Positions 28,791 through 38,608 are shown, counted from the first letter of the stretch. The stretch: 64,000 bases of DNA from Syntrophus sp. (in: bacteria) (GCA_013824645.1 PNOF01000002.1:41632-105631), one strand, 5' to 3'. Translations and numbers: made by a program. The notes: a model not told the origin generated them from the letters alone.

Positions 28791-28837
28791 TAACAGTGAC
28801 AACAGGGGAATTCCTTCCCCCTCTGTTGTCACTGTTA
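28791..28837. repeat. Long perfect inverted repeat (15-bp arms)
   Basis: TAACAGTGACAACAG (28791-28805) pairs with CTGTTGTCACTGTTA (28823-28837), and the GGGGAATTCCTTCCCC interior extends the pairing. It lies between tRNA-Asn (+) and the formate channel (-) and may terminate either transcript, though no T run follows closely. Confidence 0.75.
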
Positions 28838-28843
28838 GAAAAG

Positions 28844-28882
28844 ATCAAGATACCCCCGGCTGTGAGCCGGGGGTATCTTGAT
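28844..28882 (-). terminator. GC-rich hairpin downstream of formate channel gene
   Basis: Perfect 17-bp arms ATCAAGATACCCCCGGC / GCCGGGGGTATCTTGAT surround a 5-nt loop, starting 2 bp after the channel stop codon. On the minus strand CTTTTCT follows, so an intrinsic terminator with a weak U tract is likely. Confidence 0.75.
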
Positions 28883-28884
28883 TG

Positions 28885-29703
28885 CTATGTAGGTGACATT
28901 GATGATAGTTCTTTTTTGAATGACCAATAGTACACAGCACCGATAAAAATGAATCCACCGACGATGTTCCCTATAGTTACAGGAATAAGGTTCCAGTAAA
29001 TGAACTGGCCCCAGGTAACATTTGCGCCAAGCATAATACCTGTCGGTATAAAATACATATTTGCCACACTGTGCTCAAAGCCCGATGCAACGAAGGCCAT
29101 AATAGGAAACCAGATACCAAAGAACTTGCCGACCATGTCTTTCGAAGAGATAGCAAGAAGTATCGCAACGTTAACAAGAAGGTTACAAGCGATGGCTTTC
29201 ATAAAGGCACTCCAGAGACCTGCTCCTCCGGCTGCCATGTAAGGGAGGACTTTTGCTTCAGCTATGGCGATTGCGTTCTGTCCGAAAACGGTAATCTCAG
29301 GACTTCCGCCTTTGCTAAAGGGACCCACAGACATGAGGTATGCCCAGAAGATCGAACCGATGAAATTGCCGATATACACCCATAACCAGGCATTGAAGAC
29401 CTTCTTCCAAGTACTCTTTTTTTGGAATACCGCCATGGGTATGAGCATTGTGTCGCCCGTAAAGAGCGACATACCCGTGAGAACGATCGCGATGAGGCCA
29501 ACCGGGAAGACTGATCCTGCGATAAGCGCTTTAATTCCAGGTATTGTTGTCCCCGTTGAGCAGACTGTCGCAAGCGCGCCACCGACAGCAATAAAAAGAC
29601 CTGCCATAAAACTTCTAACGAGATAGTTCCCCGGTGTCAGATTTGCCTTGTATTTTCCCGCATCTCCCGCAAGTTGTACAATCTCTACTGGTTTGTTCGC
29701 CAT
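28885..29703 (-). CDS. Formate/nitrite transporter (FNT/FocA family)
   Basis: The 272-residue inner-membrane protein has the six-helix FNT fold, with repeats such as FMAGLFIAVGGALATVCSTG and the selectivity region of the family. Members carry formate, nitrite or hydrosulfide. Formate is favoured here because of the anaerobic context and the fhs/folD genes elsewhere in the window. GGAGG sits before the ATG at 29703. The gene is monocistronic and ends in a strong hairpin. Confidence 0.88.
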   Translation of the reverse strand: MANKPVEIVQLAGDAGKYKANLTPGNYLVRSFMAGLFIAVGGALATVCSTGTTIPGIKALIAGSVFPVGLIAIVLTGMSLFTGDTMLIPMAVFQKKSTWKKVFNAWLWVYIGNFIGSIFWAYLMSVGPFSKGGSPEITVFGQNAIAIAEAKVLPYMAAGGAGLWSAFMKAIACNLLVNVAILLAISSKDMVGKFFGIWFPIMAFVASGFEHSVANMYFIPTGIMLGANVTWGQFIYWNLIPVTIGNIVGGFIFIGAVYYWSFKKELSSMSPT

Positions 29704-30201
29704 AATCCCTCCTTAATATATTTGTACTATCGAAATCTGCAGGACATTTTGTACCTGCTTTTTTCACATAACTTTAATCCATCAGGGCATGTGAGTTGAA
29801 GACCCCCCCCGTAACTTCCCCTGTTTGAGATCCTGTAAAGATATCTTATTTATTTTAAGGGAGCAGACTGTGAACTTTGGTATCTCGCAGATCGGGTAAA
29901 GAGCATCGATCGTCAGGTAACCGGAAGTAAGGAGTTGTTTTTTATACACGTATTGGGTTTCCACGCAAGAATGTACATTAAATGATGAAAATAATCAAGA
30001 AATGACACATTTTTTCGGTGTGAAAAATGTTCTGTGAGAATATCGAAATGAACAATGACAGATAGAAGCATCTGCATGTTCTTGGCAACCTGGATTTAAC
30101 TGAGGTATGATAATAAAATTATTTATATTGAAGAATTACTAAAAAACGATGTTTAATATTAGCAACAAATGTGTCTCAATACATGATTTAAGGAGGTTAA
30201 T
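29704..30201. other. Divergent intergenic region
   Basis: About 500 bp separate the formate channel (-) from the aldolase-family gene (+). It holds the promoters of both, a run of nine C residues near 29804, and an AAGGAGGT ribosome-binding site at 30190-30197. I could not assign a sigma-54 site, riboswitch or operator with confidence. Confidence 0.5.
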
Positions 30202-31623
30202 ATGGCTGATTTAAAGATTAAAGATATCCTGGAGGTTCTTGATAATAGCTTGGAAATTCAGCAGGGCACTGTTCGGGTGACTAATCCTTCCAAATTTCGA
30301 GAAAAAGTGCAAAAACTTGCCGAGATATCGGCGCTTGAACATGGAGATAAACAGGGGCTTGCACGCTATCTCACACGTGCGGCAGCGCTGGATCTGGGTA
30401 TTGTCCCTGCCTCAATTCATGACCTTTATATGGCGCGTGGTCGCGGTGAAGTCCCACTGACTTTTACCGTCCCCGCAATCAATTTGCGCGCCCTTTCCTT
30501 TGACGCGGCACGGATCATTTTCCGCATTGCGAAAGAAATGAATACTTCGGCATTTATTTTTGAAATTGCCCGATCTGAAATTGGATATACAGATCAGCGC
30601 CCGACAGAGTATTCCACGTCTATCCTTGCTGCCGCTATTGCCGAGGACTATAAAGGACCGGTTTTTATTCAGGGTGACCACTTTCAGATTTCTGCCAAGC
30701 GGTATGGCACTGATCCTAATACAGAGGTACAGGCAGTGAAAGATCTGATACGTGAATCAATTGCCGCAGGTTTTTTTAATATCGATGTAGACACCTCTAC
30801 ACTTGTAGAGTTGGATAAGTCCACTATACCGGCACAACAGGCGCTCAACACAGAACTTTCTGCCGAATTAACCTCTTATATTCGTACAATAGAGCCAAAG
30901 GGAATTACAATCTCTGTGGGCGGTGAAATTGGTGAAGTTGGCGGGCGCAATTCAACAGAAGAAGAATTACGTGCCTACATTGAAGGATTCAGAAAGGACC
31001 TGGATAAACGGGGCGCGGGTATGACAGGGCTAAGTAAAATCAGTATCCAGACAGGGACATCGCATGGTGGTGTTGTTTTGCCTGATGGGTCGATCGCGAA
31101 GGTTAAAGTTGACTTTGATACCCTGCAACGGCTAAGTCAGGTTGCAAGGCAAGACTATAGTATGGGAGGCGCTGTGCAGCATGGTGCATCAACCTTGCCC
31201 GAAGACGCATTCGGAAAGTTCGTAGAAACAGAAACCTGTGAAATTCATCTGGCAACAAATTTTATGAATATGTTCTTTAACCGTATTCCTGAGAAGTTAC
31301 GCGAGGAAATGTACGGCTATCTGCGAGAAAAAAATGCCTCAGAGCATAAAAGCGATATGACTGATGAGCAATTTTATTATAAGGTACGTAAAAATGCAGT
31401 GGGTCCTTTCAAGACACAGTCCTGGGCTTTACCGCTTTCCGTGAAAGAAGAAATAGGAAAAGATTGGGAGTCCCAGTTCAGGAAACTTTTCAACCTGTTG
31501 GGGATGCCAGGGACCCGTCAGTACGTTGAGAAATTTGTTAAGCCCGTTATCATTCAACCCAACCTTAAAGACTATCTCGGTGAGAAAGCTGGAGTTGAAA
31601 ACGTGAGTGATCTTGCCGATTGA
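30202..31623 (+). CDS. Class II fructose-bisphosphate aldolase-like protein
   Basis: The 473-residue TIM-barrel protein belongs to the zinc-dependent class II aldolase superfamily, in a long variant. Zinc-ligand-like histidines are visible in FIQGDHFQ (about 155-162) and in TGTSHGGVVLPDG (about 286-298), with a further His in GGAVQHGAS. Typical FbaA is about 300-360 residues, so the extra C-terminal 130 residues are unusual, and the substrate may not be fructose-1,6-bisphosphate. Start ATG follows AAGGAGGT. The gene is monocistronic. Confidence 0.75.
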   Translation: MADLKIKDILEVLDNSLEIQQGTVRVTNPSKFREKVQKLAEISALEHGDKQGLARYLTRAAALDLGIVPASIHDLYMARGRGEVPLTFTVPAINLRALSFDAARIIFRIAKEMNTSAFIFEIARSEIGYTDQRPTEYSTSILAAAIAEDYKGPVFIQGDHFQISAKRYGTDPNTEVQAVKDLIRESIAAGFFNIDVDTSTLVELDKSTIPAQQALNTELSAELTSYIRTIEPKGITISVGGEIGEVGGRNSTEEELRAYIEGFRKDLDKRGAGMTGLSKISIQTGTSHGGVVLPDGSIAKVKVDFDTLQRLSQVARQDYSMGGAVQHGASTLPEDAFGKFVETETCEIHLATNFMNMFFNRIPEKLREEMYGYLREKNASEHKSDMTDEQFYYKVRKNAVGPFKTQSWALPLSVKEEIGKDWESQFRKLFNLLGMPGTRQYVEKFVKPVIIQPNLKDYLGEKAGVENVSDLAD

Positions 31624-31850
31624 TATGGTTTAAAAGTGAATGCCCAACACCTCGGTAATTATGTTGTGTGGAAGGGTATCGAACCTGCTTGGGATGCTTA
31701 ACGGGTTAAGAACAATGTGAGCATATGTGAGGAGCCCAATAGAAGCTAAATGTCTAAAGGGCGTTCCCCAATTCTTTCAATAAAGCTGTGCCAAATGAAT
31801 GGCGAGCCGCTTGTTGAGTAATGTTGAAAGCCAGCTATGTCAGGTGTCGT

Positions 31851-32726
31851 TCAGCTGTTCCGAATAATAAGTGTTCCCATAGGAACGTTGTTTTCAAAGC
31901 AGTAAGGGTAGCATTTACCATGAAGAAGATAGGTTGTCTTCCCTGCTACCGTTGGCTCCTCGGTGAGGCAATCATAGTTTGCCCCTCCTTTAGAAATCAA
32001 CAAATCCGCCCTTTCAACAAGTGATCTCACCTGAGGCGAAACTTTTGCAAGTATTGTCCCTGCAAGCGGTTCCTGTATGCCGTTTTCTACGACTTCTGCT
32101 ATTTCTCCAAGACCTGCAGACAGGGCATTTTGTAATGTGGCGTCATTAAGAACAGGCAGTGTTCTTGTTACAATGGTTATATCGAGATCATACATCCGGC
32201 TAATGACTTCAAGGAAGAGCCTGTCAAAGACGATCTCTCCGCAGTTGTCAGTAAAGTATACAAGCCTCCTGGTTCTACTCAGACGTTTCCTGAAAACCTC
32301 AATATTTTCCTTGTTTATCATAAATTCTTCCAATTCGGGGATGAGTTGTTCCGCTGCATTGTCCCCGATGCCTACCATGATGTCAAGAGCATTGCCGGCT
32401 ATAGAAAATTTTAGAGCTGTGATAAAAGGATCAAGGCTTTTTGAGACCAGCTCTTTCGCAGAAGGATATATCTGTAAGGCCCTATTGTTTAGATCGACCT
32501 TTATCTCTTTCATGGGGTCCTCTTTGCCTGTGATTTCTGTCAGTATATACCAGACATCGCGCACCACTTCACCTGCGATTATCTGCCAATTATTTCCACA
32601 AAGAGGGCTTAACTTCAATACCGCACTCATGAAATCCTTGATCTGGCTCTCTTCCTTAATTGCGAGGCGTCCAACTTCCAGTGACATCTTCAATATACAA
32701 GAAATACAGTCCGGCCAAAGAAGCAT
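31851..32726 (-). CDS. DUF89/ARMT1-like damage-control phosphatase family protein
   Basis: The 291-residue protein fits the DUF89 family of metal-dependent phosphatases that remove damaged or toxic phosphometabolites. It opens with a Cys pair (WPDCISCILKM) found in the prokaryotic subgroup, and has the core metal-site motifs YFTDNCGEIVFDRLFLEVI (about 163-181), RTLPVLNDATLQNA (Asn-Asp ligands) and ADLLISKGGANYDCLTE. The natural substrate is unknown. It is alone on its transcript. Confidence 0.82.
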   Translation of the reverse strand: MLLWPDCISCILKMSLEVGRLAIKEESQIKDFMSAVLKLSPLCGNNWQIIAGEVVRDVWYILTEITGKEDPMKEIKVDLNNRALQIYPSAKELVSKSLDPFITALKFSIAGNALDIMVGIGDNAAEQLIPELEEFMINKENIEVFRKRLSRTRRLVYFTDNCGEIVFDRLFLEVISRMYDLDITIVTRTLPVLNDATLQNALSAGLGEIAEVVENGIQEPLAGTILAKVSPQVRSLVERADLLISKGGANYDCLTEEPTVAGKTTYLLHGKCYPYCFENNVPMGTLIIRNS

Positions 32727-32962
32727 GACGACTCCTTTCTCTTAGGACCCTGGGTAAAAGGGAAGGGTGATGGAACATTGGCAAAGAGGCATCTCCGGTT
32801 AGTTAATCCCCGGAGTTTTATTGGGGTATCCGGACAGGCATAGTAGCGCATAGAACAAATCTATGCTTGTTTCAAAGGGATGTCAAGCAAACCTGGATAT
32901 TGAGGTAAAGACATATTGATGTGAGAAAGAGCCAATTTATTTTGTGGTTCATTGAACGTATA

Positions 32963-33958
32963 TCAATAATCTTCTTCCTTAAACCCCCTTCTGATAATGT
33001 CCTGAAGAGAAGCCTGAATATCTTTTCCTTCGTAGATAATTTTGAAGAGTTCTTCGGTAATGGGCATTTCAATATTGAGCCGTTTCGAGAGATTATAAAC
33101 GGCATTGACCGTGTAGTAGCCTTCCACGACGTTTCTTTGATTGTTGACGATATCTTCTGCTGATCTCCCTTTTGCAAGCTCCAGGCCGAATAAACGATTC
33201 CTGCTTAAGTTCCCATAGGACGTGAGAATGAGGTCACCCATTCCGGAGAGGCCCATAAAGGTTACTTCATGTGCTCCGAGGGCTTTTCCAAGCCTTTTCA
33301 TTTCTGCAAGGGCCCGTGTTACAAAGGCTGCCTGCGTGTTGGTGCCAAAATGAAGACCTTCAATGATACCGGCTCCTATGGCCATAATATTTTTTAATGC
33401 CCCGCCAAGTTCTACGCCGGTTATATCATCACCCACATAGACCCTGAAATTATTGCTATGGACCATTCGTTGGAAATAGCTCGATAGATCTTTGTTTGTT
33501 GACGCCACGACAGAGGCTGTAAAGGCCCCTTCTGCTACTTCCTTTGCAAAAGAAGGGCCTGATAATGTGGCGATGAAATCTTCATTTCCACCAAGCACGT
33601 CTGCGATGATTTCATGTGCACAGAAAAAGGTTGTCCTTTCAATCCCTTTGGTGAGCACAAGGATATTTTTTGTTTTTAATGTTGAGGCAGCTTTTTGAAT
33701 AATATCCCGAAGCGCAAAAGAAGGTGTTGCAATAACGATATCATGAGAATAGGCAACTGCTTCGTCGAGATCTGGCGTGAATTGAATGGCCTCGGGCAGT
33801 ACGAAACCGGGCAGATAGTAGCTGTTTTCCCTTGTTTCCTTTAATAGAGCAGCTAAATCCTTTTCGTAGGCCCAGAGAAGAACATGTTTTCCTGTTCTTG
33901 CAAGATGTATCGCAAATGCAGTTCCCCAGGCTCCGGCACCAATTACGGCAATACTCAT
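32963..33958 (-). CDS. gpsA: Glycerol-3-phosphate dehydrogenase [NAD(P)+]
   Basis: The 331-residue enzyme reduces dihydroxyacetone phosphate to sn-glycerol-3-phosphate for phospholipid synthesis. An N-terminal Rossmann motif AVIGAGAWGTAFAIHLA, the LTKGIE loop, SGPSFAKEV and the catalytic Lys region GGALKNIMAIGAGI are all present, with normal length. It overlaps the end of gyrA by 4 bp (ATGA) and is therefore coupled to it. Confidence 0.95.
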   Translation of the reverse strand: MSIAVIGAGAWGTAFAIHLARTGKHVLLWAYEKDLAALLKETRENSYYLPGFVLPEAIQFTPDLDEAVAYSHDIVIATPSFALRDIIQKAASTLKTKNILVLTKGIERTTFFCAHEIIADVLGGNEDFIATLSGPSFAKEVAEGAFTASVVASTNKDLSSYFQRMVHSNNFRVYVGDDITGVELGGALKNIMAIGAGIIEGLHFGTNTQAAFVTRALAEMKRLGKALGAHEVTFMGLSGMGDLILTSYGNLSRNRLFGLELAKGRSAEDIVNNQRNVVEGYYTVNAVYNLSKRLNIEMPITEELFKIIYEGKDIQASLQDIIRRGFKEEDY

Positions 33959-36378
33959 TCTTGTACTTCACCGATAATTGCTACACTGCTGATGGTTTCT
34001 TTGACGCGAAGATCCATGAGCTTGACGCCTAAGCCGCCTCTTCCCTGAAGAGGTATGTCCTGAGACCTGAAACGGATAGTTCTGCCCGTATCGGTAACGA
34101 GAATTACATCGTCATTAACGCCCAACTGTTTGAGGCTTACGACTTCACCGTTTTTCGTGCCGCACCGCACATTCGTAATACCTGATCCACCCCTTGCCTG
34201 CATCCTGTATGCCGAACAACGGGCACATTTTCCGTAGGCCTTCTGCGTTACCGTGAAGATAGTGCAGGACTTGTTAACACTCTCTACGGCAACGACTTCA
34301 TCTTTCGCTTTCTTTAGACGTATACCCCTGACACCGTATGCCAATCTCCCCATGGGCCGTATCTGGGTTTCCTGAAACCGGATTGACTGCCCTTTCTTTG
34401 TTGCTATCATGATCTCTTGACTGCCGTTGGTTTCCAGAACACCGACGAGGCTGTCGTCATCAGGCAGAGTAATTGCCTTAATGCCATTAGCCCTTATATT
34501 TTTCAGTAAATCGAGGCTTAATCTCTTTACGTGACCCTTCTTTGTTGTGAAGAAGAGATATGCATCCGGTGAAAACTCTTTCACATGTGCGATGGCAGTA
34601 ACCCGTTCGTCTTTCTCGACATTAATGAGATTGATGATAGGCTTCCCTTTTGCCGTCAGAGTGGCATCAGGTATCGTATGGACTTTAACTTTATGCACCT
34701 TGCCGGTGTTGGTAAAAAAGAGGATGTAGGAGTGTGTAGACGCAATATAGAGGTGGTCCACAAAATCTTCTTCCCGGACAACGATCCCAATCTTTCCCTT
34801 ACCACCCCTTATCTGGTTTTTGTACTGGTCAAGGGATGTTCGTTTAACATATCCCTTGGAGGTGATCATTACAGCAACTTCTTCTTCCTTGATCATATCT
34901 TCAAGGGTAATATCCGGCAATTCATCAACAATTTCCGTAAGGCGTTTATTGCCGTATTTATCTCTTATTTCTATGAGCTCTTTCTTTATCATATCAAAAA
35001 GGAGGGTTTCGCTCTGGAGGATCATTTCCAGCCTTTTGATTTCTTCTGTTGTGTTTTTGTGGTCTTCGAGGATCTTGTCTCTTTCCATTGATGTCAGTCT
35101 TTGCAGCCGCATCTCGAGGATATTTGTTGCCTGTCTTTCAGAGAAAGAGAAACGCTCTATAAGCGATGCACGGGCTTCCTGCGTGTTTTTTGACTGCTTG
35201 ATAAGGGCGATGACTTCGTCAATATTATCAAGAGCTATTTTCAGGCCTTCCAGAAGATGAAGCTTATCGAGGGCCTTATTAAGCTCAAAAATAGATCTTT
35301 TGGTGACTATTTCTTTACGGAACTTAACGAATTCACTGATAATTGCTTTGAGATTGAGGTATCTTGGTTCATTATTGACAATAGAAAGGAGTATGATCCC
35401 GAAGGTAGTCTGGAGCTGGGTATGTTTATAAAGCTTGTTGAGAATCGGGAGGGCAATTTCACCCCTTTTTAATTCAATGACAATCCTCATGCCTTCCCTA
35501 TTAGAGGACTCATCTTTGATATTTGATATGCCTTCAATCTTTTTATCGTTGATGAGCTCAACGATATTTTCGATAAGGCGGGATTTATTCACCTGATAGG
35601 GTATTTCTGTAATGACAATTGATTCCCGGCCATCCTTTTTGGTTTGCTCTATCACTGATTTTGCACGAAGCATAATATGCCCGCGACCTGTTTCATATGC
35701 TTCCCGTATACCCTGTCTCCCATAAATGAGGGCCTGGGTAGGAAAATCGGGACCGGGGATGAGGTCAATGAGTTCATCGATGCTGATATCGTTGTTATCA
35801 ATATAGGCAATGACACCGTTTACCACTTCTATCAAATTGTGGGGTGGTATGTTGGTTGCCATACCAACAGCGATACCGGATGACCCGTTGATAAGCAGGT
35901 TGGGGATTTTTGCAGGGAGAACTACGGGCTCAACAATAGAGTCATCATAGTTGGCCCTGAAAGCAACGGTGTCCTTTTCAATGTCTTTTAATATTTCTTC
36001 TGCAATTCTTGCAAGCCTGATCTCCGTATACCTCATGGCTGCCGGTGAGTCGCCATCAACGGAACCGAAGTTTCCCTGACCATCAATGAGAGGATACCGT
36101 AAGGAAAAATCCTGTACCATACGGGTAATTGCGTCGTATATCGACTGGTCTCCATGAGGGTGAAATTTACCCATGACATCGCCGACTACTCTTGCTGATT
36201 TCTTGTATGGCTTATCATGCATATTGTTCAGTTCATACATGGCATAGAGGATCCTGCGATGTACAGGCTTGAAACCGTCGCGTATGTCGGGCAAGGCCCT
36301 TCCGATGATGGTGCTCATCGCATAATCGAGATAGGATCTTTTCATCTCTTCTTCAATAGCAATTGTAGTAACTGACAT
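33955..36378 (-). CDS. gyrA: DNA gyrase subunit A
   Basis: The 807-residue type II topoisomerase subunit breaks and rejoins DNA. The catalytic Tyr lies in PAAMRYTEIRL (about residue 120), the quinolone-pocket sequence is HPHGDQSIYDAI with wild-type-like Ser and Asp, and the C-terminal wrapping domain has a GyrA-box-like QIRGGKGK. One odd feature is a Cys cluster (GKCARCSAYR, later VRCG) in a late blade of the C-terminal domain. Start ATG 36378 is chosen from the MSVTTIAIEEEMKRSYLDYA beginning. Its stop overlaps gpsA. Confidence 0.95.
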   Translation of the reverse strand: MSVTTIAIEEEMKRSYLDYAMSTIIGRALPDIRDGFKPVHRRILYAMYELNNMHDKPYKKSARVVGDVMGKFHPHGDQSIYDAITRMVQDFSLRYPLIDGQGNFGSVDGDSPAAMRYTEIRLARIAEEILKDIEKDTVAFRANYDDSIVEPVVLPAKIPNLLINGSSGIAVGMATNIPPHNLIEVVNGVIAYIDNNDISIDELIDLIPGPDFPTQALIYGRQGIREAYETGRGHIMLRAKSVIEQTKKDGRESIVITEIPYQVNKSRLIENIVELINDKKIEGISNIKDESSNREGMRIVIELKRGEIALPILNKLYKHTQLQTTFGIILLSIVNNEPRYLNLKAIISEFVKFRKEIVTKRSIFELNKALDKLHLLEGLKIALDNIDEVIALIKQSKNTQEARASLIERFSFSERQATNILEMRLQRLTSMERDKILEDHKNTTEEIKRLEMILQSETLLFDMIKKELIEIRDKYGNKRLTEIVDELPDITLEDMIKEEEVAVMITSKGYVKRTSLDQYKNQIRGGKGKIGIVVREEDFVDHLYIASTHSYILFFTNTGKVHKVKVHTIPDATLTAKGKPIINLINVEKDERVTAIAHVKEFSPDAYLFFTTKKGHVKRLSLDLLKNIRANGIKAITLPDDDSLVGVLETNGSQEIMIATKKGQSIRFQETQIRPMGRLAYGVRGIRLKKAKDEVVAVESVNKSCTIFTVTQKAYGKCARCSAYRMQARGGSGITNVRCGTKNGEVVSLKQLGVNDDVILVTDTGRTIRFRSQDIPLQGRGGLGVKLMDLRVKETISSVAIIGEVQE

Positions 36379-36510
36379 TCAGCCTCCGGTATTTGTACTT
36401 TTTTCTTTTTAATGAAAGAAATCCTCGAAACTATTCTTCGAGGTAGTTTATTCTACCACAATCAATAAGCAGTTGACAATTGGTGAAACATCATAGACAA
36501 TAAATAAGCT

Positions 36511-36810
36511 ATGAAAACCCTCCTCTCTATCGTTATGCTGCTCTTGATAATTGCCGCCTGTCCTTCATGCAGCAAGGAAATAGCAGGATTCAAAGAAGAA
36601 ATAAAAATATTAAAAGAAGAAAATAATTTTCTCAAAGCAGAAAGCATTGCTTTGAGAAAGGAGCTTGAAGAACTCTACAAAAGAATTGAAGAAAAAGACA
36701 TAACCAGCTCTAAGGCAATAATGAAGGAGAAAGAAGGGAACCAGGCTAAAGAAAGTATAGTGAAAAAACCTGAGAAATCAACCGTAGAGAAGATAAAAAA
36801 ACCGGAATAG
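36511..36810 (+). CDS. Small lipoprotein with coiled coil
   Basis: The 99-residue protein has a lipobox-type signal (LLLIIAACPSCSK), then a heptad helix (EEIKILKEENNFLKAES) and a Lys/Glu-rich tail. It should be anchored to the inner or outer membrane leaflet and project a short coiled coil, in the style of Lpp or ZapB-like linker proteins. Function is unknown. It precedes truA by 82 bp. Confidence 0.65.
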   Translation: MKTLLSIVMLLLIIAACPSCSKEIAGFKEEIKILKEENNFLKAESIALRKELEELYKRIEEKDITSSKAIMKEKEGNQAKESIVKKPEKSTVEKIKKPE

Positions 36811-36892
36811 GGAAGGACCACACGGTAATTATCTCTTATTATCAGAATCATCGTATAACCGCATGCCTACAGTAACACGTCAAAGATAGAAC

Positions 36893-37636
36893 ATGGCCCG
36901 GCGTCGGAATATATCCCTTGTTGTTGAATATGATGGTACAAACTATCATGGGTGGCAATGTCAGCCCAATGGAGTGACGCTTCAAGAGGTAGTTCAGAAG
37001 AAGGTTGAAATAATCCTTGATCATCCCGTAAAAATATATGCCGCAGGTCGGACGGATGCCGGTGTCCATGCATTCGGCCAGGTAATCAATTTTCATACTG
37101 AAAAAACTATAGAATTAGTCAAACTGACGAAGGGCTTAAATAGTCTTTTGCCGGCAGATATACGAATAAAACAGGGGAGGGAGGTTGATGAATCCTTTCA
37201 TGCCCGGTATTCGGCAAAGAGTAAATCTTACATTTATACTATTTTCAACAGGCCCTACCTTCCGCCTTTTAACACACGGTATGTATGGCATATCCCCTAT
37301 GGGGTGAACAGCGCTCTCATGAACGAAACCATTCAGGAGATCGTAGGGACCCATGATTTTTCCTCATTCAAGAAAAAGGACGAAGTTTACAGGAACCATG
37401 AGAGGGAGGTCCTCAGGGCAGGGGTTAAACGAAGAGGGGCCTTTATTTATATTTTCATCGAAGCAACGGGTTTTCTGCGGTACATGGTGAGAAATATCGT
37501 TGGCACCCTTGCTCTTGTCGGATCAGAAAAAATCAGTAAAGATGATTTTGTTGCCATTCTGAATTCCAGGGACAGGGTAAAAGCCGGCCCCACAGCCCCT
37601 CCGCAGGGTCTTTTCCTGAGAAGAATAAAATATTGA
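36893..37636 (+). CDS. truA: tRNA pseudouridine(38-40) synthase
   Basis: The 247-residue enzyme isomerises uridines in the anticodon arm of tRNAs. The catalytic Asp lies in AAGRTDAGVHAFGQ (about 46-59), and the N-terminal VVEYDGTNYHGWQ and C-terminal FLRYMVRNIVGTL blocks are intact. Length is normal. It converges with the exporter gene. Confidence 0.95.
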   Translation: MARRRNISLVVEYDGTNYHGWQCQPNGVTLQEVVQKKVEIILDHPVKIYAAGRTDAGVHAFGQVINFHTEKTIELVKLTKGLNSLLPADIRIKQGREVDESFHARYSAKSKSYIYTIFNRPYLPPFNTRYVWHIPYGVNSALMNETIQEIVGTHDFSSFKKKDEVYRNHEREVLRAGVKRRGAFIYIFIEATGFLRYMVRNIVGTLALVGSEKISKDDFVAILNSRDRVKAGPTAPPQGLFLRRIKY

Positions 37637-37643
37637 TCAGGTA

Positions 37644-38306
37644 TCATTTTTCTGTTTCAACTTTTATCCTGTTTAACCGGGCTATGAAGTAAATAAGGAG
37701 TAAAAGCAGCAACAGACTTCCTGCAATCACGGGGATATTGAGAATTTCTTTCGGCAAAGATCCGTAAAGCCCGAGAAGGCCAAAAAGAATGAAAATGATC
37801 GCTGCAAACCATTTCACGAAACGTTCCGGTATTTTCTTACCCAGTACAATCCCGATAATGATGCCAATTGCATCAGCAATGAGCATACCCGTTGTTGTGC
37901 CGAGCCATACGGGGATGATACTCATGTATTTGGCAGCAAGCGCTACTGTCGCGAGTTGTGTTTTGTCACCCATTTCGGCAAAAAAGAATGCTATGGAGAC
38001 AGTCCAGAAGGGGCTGAAGTTAAAACGTTTGTCTTCATTGTTAAGGCTGTCCCCCTTTATCGTCCAGAGACCGAAAATAATAAAAGAAACAGAAGCGGCA
38101 ATCTGAATATAATGTATGGGTATGAGATGTGTCAGCCAGTTGCCTGCCAGCACAGCAAAAAAATGATTCAAAAGTGTTGCCGCAAAGACGCCCCACATAA
38201 CGGTTTGCCACCTGTAACGCGATGCGAATGCCATGGCCAGCAATTGTGTTTTATCACCCATTTCAGCAAGCACGACAAATAAAACTGATGCTAAATATGC
38301 AGTCAT
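37644..38306 (-). CDS. GDT1/TMEM165-family (UPF0016) cation exporter
   Basis: The 220-residue membrane protein has two homologous halves, each with the family motif: AEMGDKTQLLAMAFASRY (about 14-31) and AEMGDKTQLATVALAAKY (about 110-127). About six helices are seen. Family members export Mn2+ or exchange Ca2+/H+. A yybP-ykoY-type manganese riboswitch in the leader makes manganese export the likely role. SD AAGGAGG lies right after the leader terminator. Confidence 0.88.
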   Translation of the reverse strand: MTAYLASVLFVVLAEMGDKTQLLAMAFASRYRWQTVMWGVFAATLLNHFFAVLAGNWLTHLIPIHYIQIAASVSFIIFGLWTIKGDSLNNEDKRFNFSPFWTVSIAFFFAEMGDKTQLATVALAAKYMSIIPVWLGTTTGMLIADAIGIIIGIVLGKKIPERFVKWFAAIIFILFGLLGLYGSLPKEILNIPVIAGSLLLLLLLIYFIARLNRIKVETEK

Positions 38307-38317
38307 AATACCTCCTT

Positions 38318-38364
38318 AAAAAAACAAGACCTTTAGCATGAATGAATCTTCACACTAAAGGTCT
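38318..38364 (-). terminator. Riboswitch-linked intrinsic terminator
   Basis: On the minus strand AGACCTTTAG (38355-38364) pairs with CTAAAGGTCT (38327-38336) across an 18-nt loop and is followed by TGTTTTTTT, just before the AAGGAGG of the exporter. It is placed to be the off switch of the manganese riboswitch. Confidence 0.8.
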
Positions 38365-38365
38365 C

Positions 38366-38452
38366 GCTAATTGGCTTTTACCAACGACAAGGCCAGGTTT
38401 TAACCAGTATGTTGACCTTGTCTATCAAGCTACTCCCCTTCAGGGGTTTAAG
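38366..38452 (-). promoter_or_regulatory. yybP-ykoY manganese riboswitch
   Basis: The leader of the exporter gene contains, on the minus strand, the hallmark CTGAAGGGGAGTAGCTTG (about 38426-38443) followed by a paired GACAAGGTC/GGCCTTGTC element. The family aptamer binds Mn2+ and turns expression on. A terminator overlaps its 3' side. Gene content (Mn exporter) fits the known regulon. Confidence 0.82.
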
Positions 38453-38608
38453 AACAAAATATACAGTGAAAAGTGGATAAAGTCAAATGGGCTAAACCAG
38501 GCATGCCTATAATGATTGCCAAACGTAATAGCAAGAATTATAATATGAAACTAAATTTTGTGAACAACTTGAAGAACTCATAGTATAGGCAGTGTGAGGT
38601 AAGAACCT

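Noticed and set aside
32793..32815. CTCCGG/CCGGAG hairpin as a gpsA terminator
   Set aside because: The T-rich tail is on the plus strand, while the neighbouring genes run on the minus strand.
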